A DNA stretch of 64,000 nucleotides, taken from positions 53,857 to 117,856 of the forward strand of contig NZ_KB908301.1 in the NCBI RefSeq assembly GCF_000382425.1, read 5' to 3'. A program made the translations under genes and the position numbers. The DNA is from Empedobacter brevis NBRC 14943 = ATCC 43319. GTDB lineage: Bacteria > Bacteroidota > Bacteroidia > Flavobacteriales > Weeksellaceae. This document shows positions 34,742 through 44,205 of this stretch, piece after piece. The notes below the pieces were generated by a model, which had not been told where the DNA came from, made no database searches, and worked only from the letters and a program-made list of their open reading frames with translations. Each line of letters opens with the position of its first letter. Within the stretch, counting starts at the first letter, position 1.

Positions 34742-35974
34742 ATGTTCATAAATAGTGTCATAACGCTAATTATCATTTCAATCATACTTGAAATTTATTT
34801 GTTTTTTAACTTCAGAAAATTTATCAAGAATAAATTTTTTATTTGGTCCAATGTTTTAGCTTGGATTGCTGTTTTGTGTAATTTTGGATATAATTTGGTC
34901 TTTTTTGATCGAAATGTTGGACAGACTCAAACGACGATGTGGGCAACTGGCTTGTTTATGCTGTTCGGATTTCCACGTTTAATTCAATTTATATTCTTTT
35001 TAATCCAAGATATTTTCAGAGGTTTAGGATGGTTTGTAAATCGAATTGCAAACCGCCAATCGGAAGAAGATTCTTATTTACCGTCTCGACGAAAATTTGT
35101 CATGATTTCTGGATTGACAGTAGCTTCTATCCCGTTTTTTAGTTTGATTTATGGAATGACATTAGGAAAATATAATTTCAAAGTCATCAAAAAAAAACTG
35201 GTTTACCAACGTTTACCCAAATCTTTTGATGGTTTTAAGGTGTTGCATATTACCGATATACATTCGGGAAGTTTGGATAATCGTGAAAAAATTGAATATG
35301 CTGTTGATTTAATTAACCAGCAAGAATTTGATATCTTATTGTTTACGGGAGATATTGTGAATAATTTTCATTGGGAAATGGAGAAATGGTATGATGTTTT
35401 TTCAAAAATAAAGCAAGCGCCATATGGAAATTTTGCAGTGTTAGGAAATCATGATTATGGTGAATATTCGGATTGGAAAACAGAAGAAGAGAAACAAGAA
35501 AACTTTGAGAAAATAAAAGCCATTTTTCCAAAAATTGGAATGAAATTACTTCTGAACGAAAGTAGATTTATTACAAAGAATAATGAAAAAATAGCACTGA
35601 TTGGTGTTCAGAACTGGGGAACACGATTCAAAAAATTAGGAGATATTGATTTGGCATCTCGTCAGGTTAATTTTGATGATTTTAAAATAGTCATGTCGCA
35701 TGATCCTTCGCATTGGAATGAAATTATAAAAAATCATCCCAAACATTACGATTTAACTTTATCAGGGCATACACACGGCATGCAATTAGGAATTGAAGTA
35801 CCGAAGATTGGTTTACGCTGGAGCCCGGCACAGTATATTTATCCTCAATGGGCAGGTTTTTATGATTTTGAAGGAAAAATTATTAACGTAAACAGAGGAT
35901 TCGGCTATCATTTTTATCCTGGTAGAGTAGGAGTTTGGCCGGAAATCACACTAATTGAATTAAAATCTGTGTAA
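34742..35974 (+). CDS. Membrane-anchored metallophosphoesterase
   Basis: I start this protein at MFINSVITLI (34742), giving 410 aa; the frame extends to 34703. The N-terminal 140 residues contain about four membrane helices. The phosphoesterase domain has all metal motifs: HITDIHSGS, LFTGDIVNN, VLGNHDYG, MSHDPSHW and SGHTHGMQLG. Family members such as YkuE/YaeI act on phosphodiesters or UDP-sugar lipids, with the active site usually outside the membrane. The true substrate is unknown. It is a single gene with its own terminator. Confidence 0.92.
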   Translation: MFINSVITLIIISIILEIYLFFNFRKFIKNKFFIWSNVLAWIAVLCNFGYNLVFFDRNVGQTQTTMWATGLFMLFGFPRLIQFIFFLIQDIFRGLGWFVNRIANRQSEEDSYLPSRRKFVMISGLTVASIPFFSLIYGMTLGKYNFKVIKKKLVYQRLPKSFDGFKVLHITDIHSGSLDNREKIEYAVDLINQQEFDILLFTGDIVNNFHWEMEKWYDVFSKIKQAPYGNFAVLGNHDYGEYSDWKTEEEKQENFEKIKAIFPKIGMKLLLNESRFITKNNEKIALIGVQNWGTRFKKLGDIDLASRQVNFDDFKIVMSHDPSHWNEIIKNHPKHYDLTLSGHTHGMQLGIEVPKIGLRWSPAQYIYPQWAGFYDFEGKIINVNRGFGYHFYPGRVGVWPEITLIELKSV

Positions 35975-35991
35975 AGTTTAAAAAGTAGAAG

Positions 35992-36022
35992 TAAAAGCAA
36001 TCAATTTTTTGGTTGCTTTTTT
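35992..36022 (+). terminator. Terminator after the metallophosphoesterase gene
   Basis: GCAATCAA pairs with TTGGTTGC (one wobble) around five T, followed by six T. Confidence 0.75.
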
Positions 36023-36084
36023 GATGTATGTCAATCATCTTATGAGGTATTTTACGGATTATTGTACTATAAAATTTTAAAACT

Positions 36085-36402
36085 ATGAATGAAGAATTAA
36101 TTCCTTTACAAGTTATAAAAAATGAATCGACATCACGATTTGAATTAGATGTTGACGGATTTATAGCTTTTATTGATTATAAGCAAGATGCAGATATCAT
36201 CAAGTTAATTCACACTGAAGTTCCTGAAGAGTTAGGAGGAAGAGGTGTCGCATCAGCTTTAGTAGAGAAAACATTGGTTTACCTGGAAGAGCACCATAAT
36301 TCGTTATTTCCTTATTGTCCTTATGTTTTTGCTTACATTAAGAAGCATCCGGAATTGAAAAGAATTGTAGATCCAAAATTTCCGAAGTACAACGAATTGT
36401 AA
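36085..36402 (+). CDS. Small GNAT-like N-acetyltransferase (YidJ/YjdJ type)
   Basis: This 105-aa protein belongs to the short GNAT group that has a reduced acetyl-CoA-binding core. ADIIKLIHTEVPEELGGRGVASALVEKTL carries the acetyl-CoA-binding RGxA/S loop, and YCPYVFAYIKKHPELKRIVDP is the characteristic ending. The substrate is unknown, and several homologues are annotated only by fold. It stands alone and is followed by a long bidirectional terminator. Confidence 0.88.
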   Translation: MNEELIPLQVIKNESTSRFELDVDGFIAFIDYKQDADIIKLIHTEVPEELGGRGVASALVEKTLVYLEEHHNSLFPYCPYVFAYIKKHPELKRIVDPKFPKYNEL

Positions 36403-36442
36403 CATAAAAAAAACGACTTAAAGAAGTCGTTTTTTTTATGTT
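36401..36442. terminator. Bidirectional terminator
   Basis: A near-perfect 19-bp palindrome centred on AAAG, with ACGACTT and AAGTCGT at the core, lies between convergent genes. Confidence 0.9.
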
Positions 36443-36447
36443 ATATT

Positions 36448-37713
36448 CTAGATGTGTTTATCTTCATTATGAATGTATTCTTGCTCAACAGCAATATGTC
36501 CTTCCCATTTATCAACAGCTACTGTAGATAAAGCATTTCCAAGAACATTTGTCATCGAACGAGCCATATCACAAAAATGGTCGATAGGTAAGATTAAAGC
36601 AATACCCTCAGGTGGAATTCCGAACATTGAACAAGTTGCAACCACCACAATTAAGGAAGCTCTTGGAACACCTGCAACCCCCTTAGAAGTTAACATTAAT
36701 ACAAGTAACATCAAGACTTGCTTTTCTATTGGCATATGGATGCCATAAACTTGCGCAATGAACAAAGACGCAAATGTCATGTACATCATAGAGCCATCTA
36801 AATTGAAAGAATAACCAAGAGGTAATGTAAATGAAATGATTTTCTTTTGGGCACCGAATTTTTCTAATTCTTCCACTAGTTTAGGGAATACAGCTTCTGA
36901 TGAAGTTGTAGAAAAAGCAATTAATAAAGGAGCTTTAATATGTCTTAACAAATCGAACAAACGATTTCCTAAAATAAAGTACCCCACGATACATAATACC
37001 AACCATAAAAGAGCAATACCTATGACGAAAGCAATTAAATATTTTACATATAATGCAAAAATTCCAAATCCGTAAGTTGCAATAGCAGCAGCAATTGTTC
37101 CTAAAACACCTAAAGGTGCCGTCCACATAACATAACCAACCATGATTAAAACGATATGTGAAATTTTATCCAATGCTTTCGTAATCATTTCTCCTTCTTT
37201 ACCATATGCAGCCATAGCTACACCAAAGAAAATTGAGAAAACGACAATTTGTAAGATTTCATTTGTAGCAAAAGATTCAAAAACAGATTTAGGAATCATA
37301 TGTGTAATGAAATGTTCTAATGTAAGAGAGGCCTGACCTTTTAGTAAGTCTTGAGCAGAACTTGCATCCATTTCGATGTTGATTCCTTCTCCGGGTTTCA
37401 TAACATTTACAACAATACACCCGATGACCAAAGATGTTAATGAAGCAGTTATAAACCATCCTAAAGCGCGTCCTCCAACGCGTCCTACCATTTTCATATC
37501 CCCCATTTTAGCAATTCCTACAACCAATGTTGAGAAGACTAAAGGAGCAATAATCATTTGGATTAAACGAATAAATACAGTACCAAGAAGTTTGATATTA
37601 GTTGAAAATGTTTTAATAAATTCCGGAGATGTATTATAATGTACATATCCACCAACAGCAACACCAATTAGTAAGGCAATAATAATAGCTATAAAAAGTT
37701 TATTGTTTTTCAT
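36448..37713 (-). CDS. Dicarboxylate/amino acid:cation symporter (DAACS family)
   Basis: This 421-aa transporter has the DAACS features: about eight membrane helices, FIRLIQMIIAPLVFSTLVVG near residue 50, the serine-rich re-entrant loop FSTTSSEAVFPKLVEELEKFG near 278, the substrate-binding region YSFNLDGSMMYM and TSKGVAGVPRASLIVV. It imports dicarboxylates or acidic amino acids with Na+ or H+. It is close to GltP/GltT/DctA, but the substrate cannot be separated by sequence alone. It is monocistronic. Confidence 0.95.
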   Translation of the reverse strand: MKNNKLFIAIIIALLIGVAVGGYVHYNTSPEFIKTFSTNIKLLGTVFIRLIQMIIAPLVFSTLVVGIAKMGDMKMVGRVGGRALGWFITASLTSLVIGCIVVNVMKPGEGINIEMDASSAQDLLKGQASLTLEHFITHMIPKSVFESFATNEILQIVVFSIFFGVAMAAYGKEGEMITKALDKISHIVLIMVGYVMWTAPLGVLGTIAAAIATYGFGIFALYVKYLIAFVIGIALLWLVLCIVGYFILGNRLFDLLRHIKAPLLIAFSTTSSEAVFPKLVEELEKFGAQKKIISFTLPLGYSFNLDGSMMYMTFASLFIAQVYGIHMPIEKQVLMLLVLMLTSKGVAGVPRASLIVVVATCSMFGIPPEGIALILPIDHFCDMARSMTNVLGNALSTVAVDKWEGHIAVEQEYIHNEDKHI

Positions 37714-37850
37714 TATGCGATTTTAAACTTTTCCAAAACTACTGTTTTTTAATAAAATATTAAGAATATAAATGAATTTATACGCCAATTAAATTATAAA
37801 ACCCTTTATATCTAGCCTTTACAAAGGGTAGTAATATGGTGTATTGAGTA

Positions 37851-40538
37851 CTATTCCGGTTGTTTGAATGGAATTTCTTGGTTTAGAATTTCTTCAATTA
37901 ATTTTGACATTGGCTCGGTTGAGTTTTCTACAATCGAATAATCAATGGTAGTATTTTTATCAACAGCAAGCTTTATCAGTTCTTTGTTCGGAAATTTTAT
38001 GGGATAAATGCACAATTCAATTTCTTTATCCAGATTTTTTTTATCGGCATAAAACAAATGAGCATAAAAGATCAATTGCAATTGTTTAGCTTTCTCTTCT
38101 TTTTGATACACTGTTTCAATTTCTTCTGTTTTAACAGAAATTTCTTTTGCATACCCTGTTTTATAATCTATAATCCGCAATTGATCATTCACCGAATCAA
38201 TTCGATCAATAACTCCTTTTAATTTTACAAGTTGACCATTTGTTAGCGTAAAATCGACATCGTGTTTGCTTTCCAAAGCCCGAATGATGAATTCATTTTC
38301 TTTTGCTGTTTTAACATCTTTGGATAACACACCGTCAACAATTCGCTCAGCTATTTTGTAAATCAAATAATTGGGACCTTTATCCAGATGACCGTCTTTG
38401 TATTCTTTTCGGAAATGCTCTTGAAGCGTTTTGTTTTTTTCTTTTTCAATCGATTTAAAATCATTTTCATGTAGAATACGATTCAAATAAGGTAAGTACA
38501 GCTCTTCTAATGCTCCATGCACTATATTTCCCAAGGTTTTTGCACTAACAGTTTCCTCTGCTTCTTCCACTTCATTTACATTGAAAATTCGTTGTTCATA
38601 AAAATCCAACGGATTTCGTAAATAAGTAGAAAGTGAAGAAGGTGAGATTCCGTAATTTGCCCAATCCCAAAGTTTTTTCATTGTTTCGTCTGTTTTAGGA
38701 ACAATGATATCTTTCAATGGTTTTGTAATGAAACTTGGTGCGGCAAATGATTCTTTTATAGGATGTTTACTTTCAAATTTTATTTGGGCCAAAAAACGCG
38801 ATTTTTCTCCGGAACCCATTCCGTCAGCTTCTGTATCATAAACAAAATAAGCATTTTTAGCGCGTTGAATTAAACGATAAAAGTGATACGCATAAATTGA
38901 ATCATTCTCTGTAAAGGTATTCAATTTCATTTGTTTGCGAATGTCATAAGGAATAAACGTATTATTTTGCCTTCCCAAAGGTAATATTTCATCATTCACA
39001 GAAGTCATGATGATGTGATCAAAATTTAACAAACGTGTTTCCAACAGCCCCATTAATTGTAAACCTTTCAAAGGTTCACCAATGAAGGAAATAGATTCTG
39101 AAGAAACGATTTTGTTGTACAATAAAAACAATGTTCTATAGTCTTTGATATCATTTACCTGCAGGAGGTTTTCATGCAGTTGATTGAATACTTTCTTAAA
39201 AAAGAATAAATATTCTTTGGTCAACAAATCATTCATTGTAGGATGATGCAATAACTCATCAGTCCAATTTTTTAAATGATGAATAAACGCAGTTATACTT
39301 GCAGGGATATGGAACAGGCTTTTAAAAATAGATTCGTCTAATGAATTTTGAACAGAGTTTGGAGAATTGAAAATACGATTCTGTGTGCGAATATCGTGTG
39401 CTAAATCCCTGCTTTTATCGGAGCTGTATTGAGATAAGGTTTTATTTTCGAGAATTTGTAAAACATTTTTAAAATAAAATAATGTTCCCTTTCCTAATTT
39501 CTCACTGTTCATCTGTAATTCGAAAATAGATTTAAAGAATTGTGCCAAAGGAACTGAACGTAATGGAATTCCCATTGAAATATTCAGGTGTGTAATATTT
39601 TCGGGTAAAGAATTAAGAATAGCAGGAAGAATAGACTCATCAGCTAAAATTAAAGCAGTATTTTTAATTTCCTCTTCATTTAAATGACGGATTAAATCAG
39701 CAACATATTTCGCTTGCCCAACTTGTTTTGCAACTCCAATGGTATGTAGATTCTTCGGTTTTGAAAATTCATCTACAATCCAGTTAATTGGTTTTATTTT
39801 TTCTTTATATTTTCTCAGAAAAGATCCGGCTTCTTGATTTGGATTTTCGTAATAATAGGCATCAACGTCCCAATACAATGTTGCTAAATTTTCTTTTTCT
39901 AATTTGAAAATAAGCGCTTGTTCGGCTTTTGTCAAGGCATTGAAACCGGCAAAAATATAATGAGAAGTACTGTTTTCGATAATTTCATTTACTTTTTCGC
40001 TTGCGATTCTAAAAACCATTCCGGCATATCCTTCTTTCGAATCAAGTAAATCTTGTTGCAGTTGGAAATATAACTTAGAAACGATTCCCCAAAAAGTTAA
40101 ATGATTTTGAATGATTTCATTTTTACCAATTTCAATTTTTCCATCTCCCCATTGGTTAATTCGTTCAACTGAAATCAAATAATCCAAAACTTTGTGAGCA
40201 GGCTGTAAAGAAGCATCAATGTCGTCAAAATCTTTCAGGACAGTTGGTCCCCATTTGATGAAGTCTTCAAAAGAATCAGGCTTTTGGACTACTTTTTTGT
40301 AAGCTTGATATGCCTTGAACCAAAGGTTAATCCCCGAAATAATTTCTAAACCGGAAAGCTCACTCATCAGTTCCTCAATACTTTTCATTTTAGGAAGGAT
40401 AATATTTTGCGATTGACGCTGAAATGCTTCTCTAAAAAATAACATCGGACGTTTGCCCGGTAAAACTAAAGTGGTTTGAATAAAATTGGTCTGATTCTGT
40501 ATTAAATCCCTTACAACATTTTCGATGAATTGAGCCAT
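37851..40538 (-). CDS. AddB-like PD-(D/E)XK nuclease
   Basis: This 895-aa protein has a long helicase-like but degenerate N-terminal region and a C-terminal RecB-family nuclease with the motif LKGVIDRIDSVNDQLRIIDYKTG (about 775-797), the acidic metal-binding site. The segment GISPSSLSTYLRNPLDFYEQRI before it is the typical nuclease start. It matches the Bacteroidota AddB-type protein, the partner of an AddA helicase-nuclease in DNA double-strand break processing. The addA gene is not in this window. I do not see a complete Walker A motif. Confidence 0.9.
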   Translation of the reverse strand: MAQFIENVVRDLIQNQTNFIQTTLVLPGKRPMLFFREAFQRQSQNIILPKMKSIEELMSELSGLEIISGINLWFKAYQAYKKVVQKPDSFEDFIKWGPTVLKDFDDIDASLQPAHKVLDYLISVERINQWGDGKIEIGKNEIIQNHLTFWGIVSKLYFQLQQDLLDSKEGYAGMVFRIASEKVNEIIENSTSHYIFAGFNALTKAEQALIFKLEKENLATLYWDVDAYYYENPNQEAGSFLRKYKEKIKPINWIVDEFSKPKNLHTIGVAKQVGQAKYVADLIRHLNEEEIKNTALILADESILPAILNSLPENITHLNISMGIPLRSVPLAQFFKSIFELQMNSEKLGKGTLFYFKNVLQILENKTLSQYSSDKSRDLAHDIRTQNRIFNSPNSVQNSLDESIFKSLFHIPASITAFIHHLKNWTDELLHHPTMNDLLTKEYLFFFKKVFNQLHENLLQVNDIKDYRTLFLLYNKIVSSESISFIGEPLKGLQLMGLLETRLLNFDHIIMTSVNDEILPLGRQNNTFIPYDIRKQMKLNTFTENDSIYAYHFYRLIQRAKNAYFVYDTEADGMGSGEKSRFLAQIKFESKHPIKESFAAPSFITKPLKDIIVPKTDETMKKLWDWANYGISPSSLSTYLRNPLDFYEQRIFNVNEVEEAEETVSAKTLGNIVHGALEELYLPYLNRILHENDFKSIEKEKNKTLQEHFRKEYKDGHLDKGPNYLIYKIAERIVDGVLSKDVKTAKENEFIIRALESKHDVDFTLTNGQLVKLKGVIDRIDSVNDQLRIIDYKTGYAKEISVKTEEIETVYQKEEKAKQLQLIFYAHLFYADKKNLDKEIELCIYPIKFPNKELIKLAVDKNTTIDYSIVENSTEPMSKLIEEILNQEIPFKQPE

Positions 40539-40603
40539 TTTGAAATTTTCTTTCGTTGAGTTGTTGTAAAAATAAGGATTTTGAAAGACAATTCGTGGCG
40601 CTG

Positions 40604-40945
40604 CTATTTAATTTGATGTATTTTCGTTTGAAATAGTTTTTCAAGAAAATTGATTGATTCATTCTTGCTATCAGAAGTGTTAACTTGGTAAATAAGTACA
40701 CCAAAAAATAAAATAGGAAAAGGAATCAGAATAATTGCTTTAGGATGAAGATTGTCATTTACAATCATAATTGAGGCAAAGATTAGAAAAATACTCGTTA
40801 CAAAAATATAAAGGCTTATGAAAAATGTCTTCGGTTTTGTAAAACGCATTAATTGTTCCTCTGTTGTATTATATCTTAGAATTCTAAAAACCTCTTGTTC
40901 AGAAAGATTTGTCGTTAATTGATATGTTTTGTTTTTGAAAAGCAT
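40604..40945 (-). CDS. Small membrane protein, 113 aa
   Basis: This 113-aa protein has two hydrophobic helices at about 43-62 and 70-88, with an N-terminal soluble part (LTTNLSEQEVFRILRYNTTEEQ) and a basic C-terminus. I recognise no family. It sits 65 bases upstream of the AddB-like gene in the same direction and could be cotranscribed with it. It is separated from kbl by a terminator. Confidence 0.65.
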   Translation of the reverse strand: MLFKNKTYQLTTNLSEQEVFRILRYNTTEEQLMRFTKPKTFFISLYIFVTSIFLIFASIMIVNDNLHPKAIILIPFPILFFGVLIYQVNTSDSKNESINFLEKLFQTKIHQIK

Positions 40946-40957
40946 AGATTAAGTATA

Positions 40958-40986
40958 TAAAAAAAGCGACTAAAAATAGTCGCTAA
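40958..40986 (-). terminator. Terminator of kbl
   Basis: On the minus strand AGCGACTA and TAGTCGCT form an 8-bp stem around four T, followed by seven T. Confidence 0.85.
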
Positions 40987-41010
40987 TATAATATTGAATA
41001 AAAGAGATTC

Positions 41011-42210
41011 TTATTTAATCACTCCTAATTCTTTACCAACTTTTGTAAAAGCAGTAATCGTATGATCCAATTGTTCTTTTGTATGTGCAGCAGATAATTG
41101 AACACGAATACGTGCCTTATCACGAGGAACAACAGGGAAAAAGAATCCGATGACATATACACCTTCATCCAATAATTTATCTGCCATTACTTGAGATAAT
41201 TTTGCATCGTACAACATAACTGGTACAATTGCAGCATCACCTTCCGGAATATCAAAACCAGCAGCAACCATTCCTTTACGGAAATAGTCGGCGTTCCACA
41301 TAACTTTATCACGTAAAGAAGTGTCTTTTTCTAACATTTCTAACACTTGTAAAGCAGCACCAACAATTCCAGGAGCCAAAGAGTTCGAGAATAAATAAGG
41401 ACGAGATTTTTGGCGTAACATTTCGATTACTTCTTTTTTACCGGAAGTAAATCCTCCCATGGCTCCACCTAAAGCTTTACCTAAAGTAGATGTAATGATA
41501 TCTACACGTCCAATTACTTCATTATGTTCGTGGGTTCCACGACCTGTTTTTCCAATGAAACCTGTTGCGTGAGAATCATCTACCATGACCAAAGCGTCAT
41601 ATTTATCAGCTAAATCACAAACTCCTTTTAAGTCAGCAACAATACCGTCCATAGAGAAAACGCCGTCTGTTACAATAATTTTGAAACGATGATTTTTTTC
41701 AGAAGCCGCAATTAACTGAGCTTCTAAATCGGCCATATTGTTGTTTTTGTAGCGGTAGCGGGCAGCTTTACATAAACGAACTCCGTCAATAATGGAAGCA
41801 TGGTTTAATTCGTCAGAAATAATTGCATCTTCTTCTGTAAACAACGGCTCGAAAACACCTCCATTTGCATCGAAAGCAGCAGCATAAAGAATAGTATCTT
41901 CCATTCCTAAGAAGTCGGCAATTTTCTTTTCCAATTGTTTGTGAATATCTTGAGTACCACAGATAAAACGAACCGATGACATTCCGTATCCACGGTCATC
42001 TAACATTTTTTGAGATGCTGTAATTACTTCTTTGTTATCAGATAGTCCTAAATAGTTGTTGGCACAAAAATTTAATAACGTTTTACCGTTTTCTAATGTA
42101 ATTTCGGCACTTTGTGGAGAAGCAATGATGCGCTCTTTTTTGAACAACCCTTGCTCTGCCAAGTCATTCAATTGTGTTTGTAAATAGTCCTGAAATTTAT
42201 TGCTATACAT
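41011..42210 (-). CDS. kbl: Glycine C-acetyltransferase (2-amino-3-ketobutyrate CoA ligase)
   Basis: This 399-aa PLP enzyme splits 2-amino-3-ketobutyrate with CoA into glycine and acetyl-CoA. It belongs to the alpha-oxoamine synthase family: [51 protein letters not shown], and the PLP lysine in [16 protein letters not shown]. The length matches Kbl, and 8-amino-7-oxononanoate synthases differ around these motifs. Its partner tdh is at 10728-11684, so threonine breakdown is complete in this window although the genes are about 30 kb apart. Confidence 0.95.
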   Translation of the reverse strand: MYSNKFQDYLQTQLNDLAEQGLFKKERIIASPQSAEITLENGKTLLNFCANNYLGLSDNKEVITASQKMLDDRGYGMSSVRFICGTQDIHKQLEKKIADFLGMEDTILYAAAFDANGGVFEPLFTEEDAIISDELNHASIIDGVRLCKAARYRYKNNNMADLEAQLIAASEKNHRFKIIVTDGVFSMDGIVADLKGVCDLADKYDALVMVDDSHATGFIGKTGRGTHEHNEVIGRVDIITSTLGKALGGAMGGFTSGKKEVIEMLRQKSRPYLFSNSLAPGIVGAALQVLEMLEKDTSLRDKVMWNADYFRKGMVAAGFDIPEGDAAIVPVMLYDAKLSQVMADKLLDEGVYVIGFFFPVVPRDKARIRVQLSAAHTKEQLDHTITAFTKVGKELGVIK

Positions 42211-42243
42211 AATAAATCACTTTTTGTTTCGATATGTTTCATA

Positions 42244-42251
42244 CAAATATA
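42244..42251 (-). promoter_or_regulatory. -7 box of kbl
   Basis: On the minus strand this reads TATATTTG, 33 bases upstream of the kbl start. A -33 TTG at ideal spacing is not evident. Confidence 0.5.
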
Positions 42252-42273
42252 AAGGATTCGCTTATATTTTTTG

Positions 42274-42281
42274 TATTTTTG
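42274..42281 (+). promoter_or_regulatory. -7 box of the GNAT gene
   Basis: TATTTTTG matches TAnnTTTG and lies 22 bases before the GTG start of the divergent acetyltransferase gene. Confidence 0.45.
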
Positions 42282-42303
42282 TAAGACATAAAAATTAAAT
42301 AGA

Positions 42304-43161
42304 GTGATTACTATACTTATCTTAATCTTTCAGTATTATTTTTTAGGAAAACTATTCAATAAAGATAAACTACAGTTGATTTTAAAAGTGATTGGATTGT
42401 ACTTCTTAGGAGTGTTTGTTATTGCAATTAATATAGCTTTGTTAATGAGTTTTGGCGTGATAAAATCTACACTTCCAGAGCTGATGGAATCAAAATGGAT
42501 GATGGTTCCTGATTTGGTGCTATTTATTCTTTTATCCTTTGTCTATTATAATTATTTGAAACGTAAGTGGACAATGGAAATGTTTTCAGCTGATCTTGAA
42601 AAGCGAAAAGAAGAACTTCTTGAAAATATTGCAGTTAATCAAAAAATAAACCCCGTTAAACTGGACGTATATTGTCATTTTCATACGGTAAATGAAAAGA
42701 ATATTCATTTGGTTCAGCCCTTGGCAAAAGAGATTTGGGACGAATGTTACAAAGATTTATTATCGCAGGATCAAATCGATTATATGATTGATATGATGTA
42801 CAATAACGATAAAGTAAACGAAGGAATCAGCAATGGAGAAATCTGGGAAATCTTAAAAATTGATAATGTTCCTTCTGGTTATTTGCATTATAAATTGGAT
42901 GAAAATAATACGGTTTTCTTGTCAAAAATTTATTTGAAAGAATCTAATCAAACCAAAGGAATTGGACAATTGATGCTGAATAGAGTAGTAGATTTTGCAA
43001 AAGAAAAAGAGGCAAAAGCGGTTCATTTAACAGTGAATAAACACAATGCGAAAGCCATTCGTTTCTATGAAAAAAATGGTTTCAAAAATATAGAATCGAA
43101 AACATTTGATATCGGAAACGGCTACATCATGGACGATTACATTTATCAGAAATCAGTTTAA
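42304..43161 (+). CDS. Membrane-anchored GNAT acetyltransferase
   Basis: This 285-aa protein starts with GTG. Its first 85 residues contain three membrane helices (about 2-14, 25-50 and 64-80), and a GNAT domain follows from about residue 120. The acetyl-CoA loop is in NQTKGIGQLMLNRVVDFAKEKEAKA and the ending HLTVNKHNAKAIRFYEKNGF is typical of GNAT. The fusion of a small membrane domain to GNAT is uncommon, although it could also be a misjoined start. The substrate is unknown. A strong terminator follows. Confidence 0.8.
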   Translation: MITILILIFQYYFLGKLFNKDKLQLILKVIGLYFLGVFVIAINIALLMSFGVIKSTLPELMESKWMMVPDLVLFILLSFVYYNYLKRKWTMEMFSADLEKRKEELLENIAVNQKINPVKLDVYCHFHTVNEKNIHLVQPLAKEIWDECYKDLLSQDQIDYMIDMMYNNDKVNEGISNGEIWEILKIDNVPSGYLHYKLDENNTVFLSKIYLKESNQTKGIGQLMLNRVVDFAKEKEAKAVHLTVNKHNAKAIRFYEKNGFKNIESKTFDIGNGYIMDDYIYQKSV

Positions 43162-43184
43162 AGTGATTGTAAAAAGAGAAAAAT

Positions 43185-43218
43185 AAAAAAGGTGGATTTT
43201 TTAAAATCCACCTTTTTT
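43185..43218. terminator. Bidirectional terminator
   Basis: AAAAAAGGTGGATTTT and AAAATCCACCTTTTTT form a perfect 16-bp stem around TT, between two convergent genes. Confidence 0.92.
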
Positions 43219-44194
43219 ATTTTTCTCTTTCGATAACATATTTCACCATTGTTTCCAATGAATTTCGATATTCATTTTCCGGAAATTCGTAAAGTATATC
43301 CAAAGCCTCCTGGCTATATTGTTTCATCATTTTTTGAGTGTATTCAATTCCGCCATGGTCTTTCACATATTGAATAATCTCACGAACACGCTTTTTATCG
43401 TTGTTGTAACGTTTGACAGAATTGATCAACCATTTTTTGTCTTTTTCAGTTGCATTGTTAATGGAATAAATCAAAGGCAATGTCATTTTTTGTTCTTTGA
43501 TATCAATTCCAACAGGTTTCCCAATCGCATTAGAAGTGGTATAATCAAATAAATCATCTTTGATTTGAAAAGCAATCCCCACCAATTCACCAAAACGATG
43601 CATTTTTTTTGCAATTTCTTCCGAACAACCAACTGAACGGGCTCCGGCTTCACAGCAAGCAGCGATAAGCGTAGCTGTTTTCATTCGAATAATTTCGAAA
43701 TAAACATCCTCTGTAATATCCAGTTTTCGGGCTTTCTCAATTTGTAATAATTCTCCTTCTGAAATTTCTTGGATTGCCACAGAAACAACTTCTAATAAAT
43801 CGAAATCTTTATTTTTAGTTGAAATAATCAATGTTTTAGATAAGAAATAATCGCCTACTAGAACAGCGACCTTGTTTTTCCAAATTGCATTCAAAGAAAA
43901 GAATCCGCGTCGTAAGGTACTGTCGTCCACAACATCGTCATGTACTAAAGTTGCTGTATGAATAAGCTCGATAAAAGAAGCCGCACGATATGTACGTTCT
44001 TGTACTTCTCCATTCAATTTTGCAGTTAAAAAAACAAACATTGGGCGCATTTGTTTTCCTTTTCTGCGCACAATATAATTGGTGATACGGTCAAGAAGAG
44101 AAACATTACTCTTCATTGATTCGAAGAATTTCTGTTCAAACAATTTCATTTCCTCCGCAATAGGAGCTTTAATCAAATCTACCGTGTTACCCAA
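43217..44194 (-). CDS. Polyprenyl diphosphate synthase
   Basis: This 325-aa enzyme extends isoprenoid diphosphates with IPP. The two Asp-rich motifs are present as VHDDVVDDSTLRRG (first) and IKDDLFDYT (second), with GKQMRPMFVFLTAKL near the start. In Bacteroidota this enzyme usually makes the menaquinone side chain or undecaprenyl-like chain; the chain length cannot be read from sequence alone. It is the last gene of the queA-rlmN-secreted protein operon, 11 bases after the gene before it. Confidence 0.94.
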   Translation of the reverse strand: MGNTVDLIKAPIAEEMKLFEQKFFESMKSNVSLLDRITNYIVRRKGKQMRPMFVFLTAKLNGEVQERTYRAASFIELIHTATLVHDDVVDDSTLRRGFFSLNAIWKNKVAVLVGDYFLSKTLIISTKNKDFDLLEVVSVAIQEISEGELLQIEKARKLDITEDVYFEIIRMKTATLIAACCEAGARSVGCSEEIAKKMHRFGELVGIAFQIKDDLFDYTTSNAIGKPVGIDIKEQKMTLPLIYSINNATEKDKKWLINSVKRYNNDKKRVREIIQYVKDHGGIEYTQKMMKQYSQEALDILYEFPENEYRNSLETMVKYVIEREK

Positions 44195-44205
44195 AATTTA
44201 GTTTT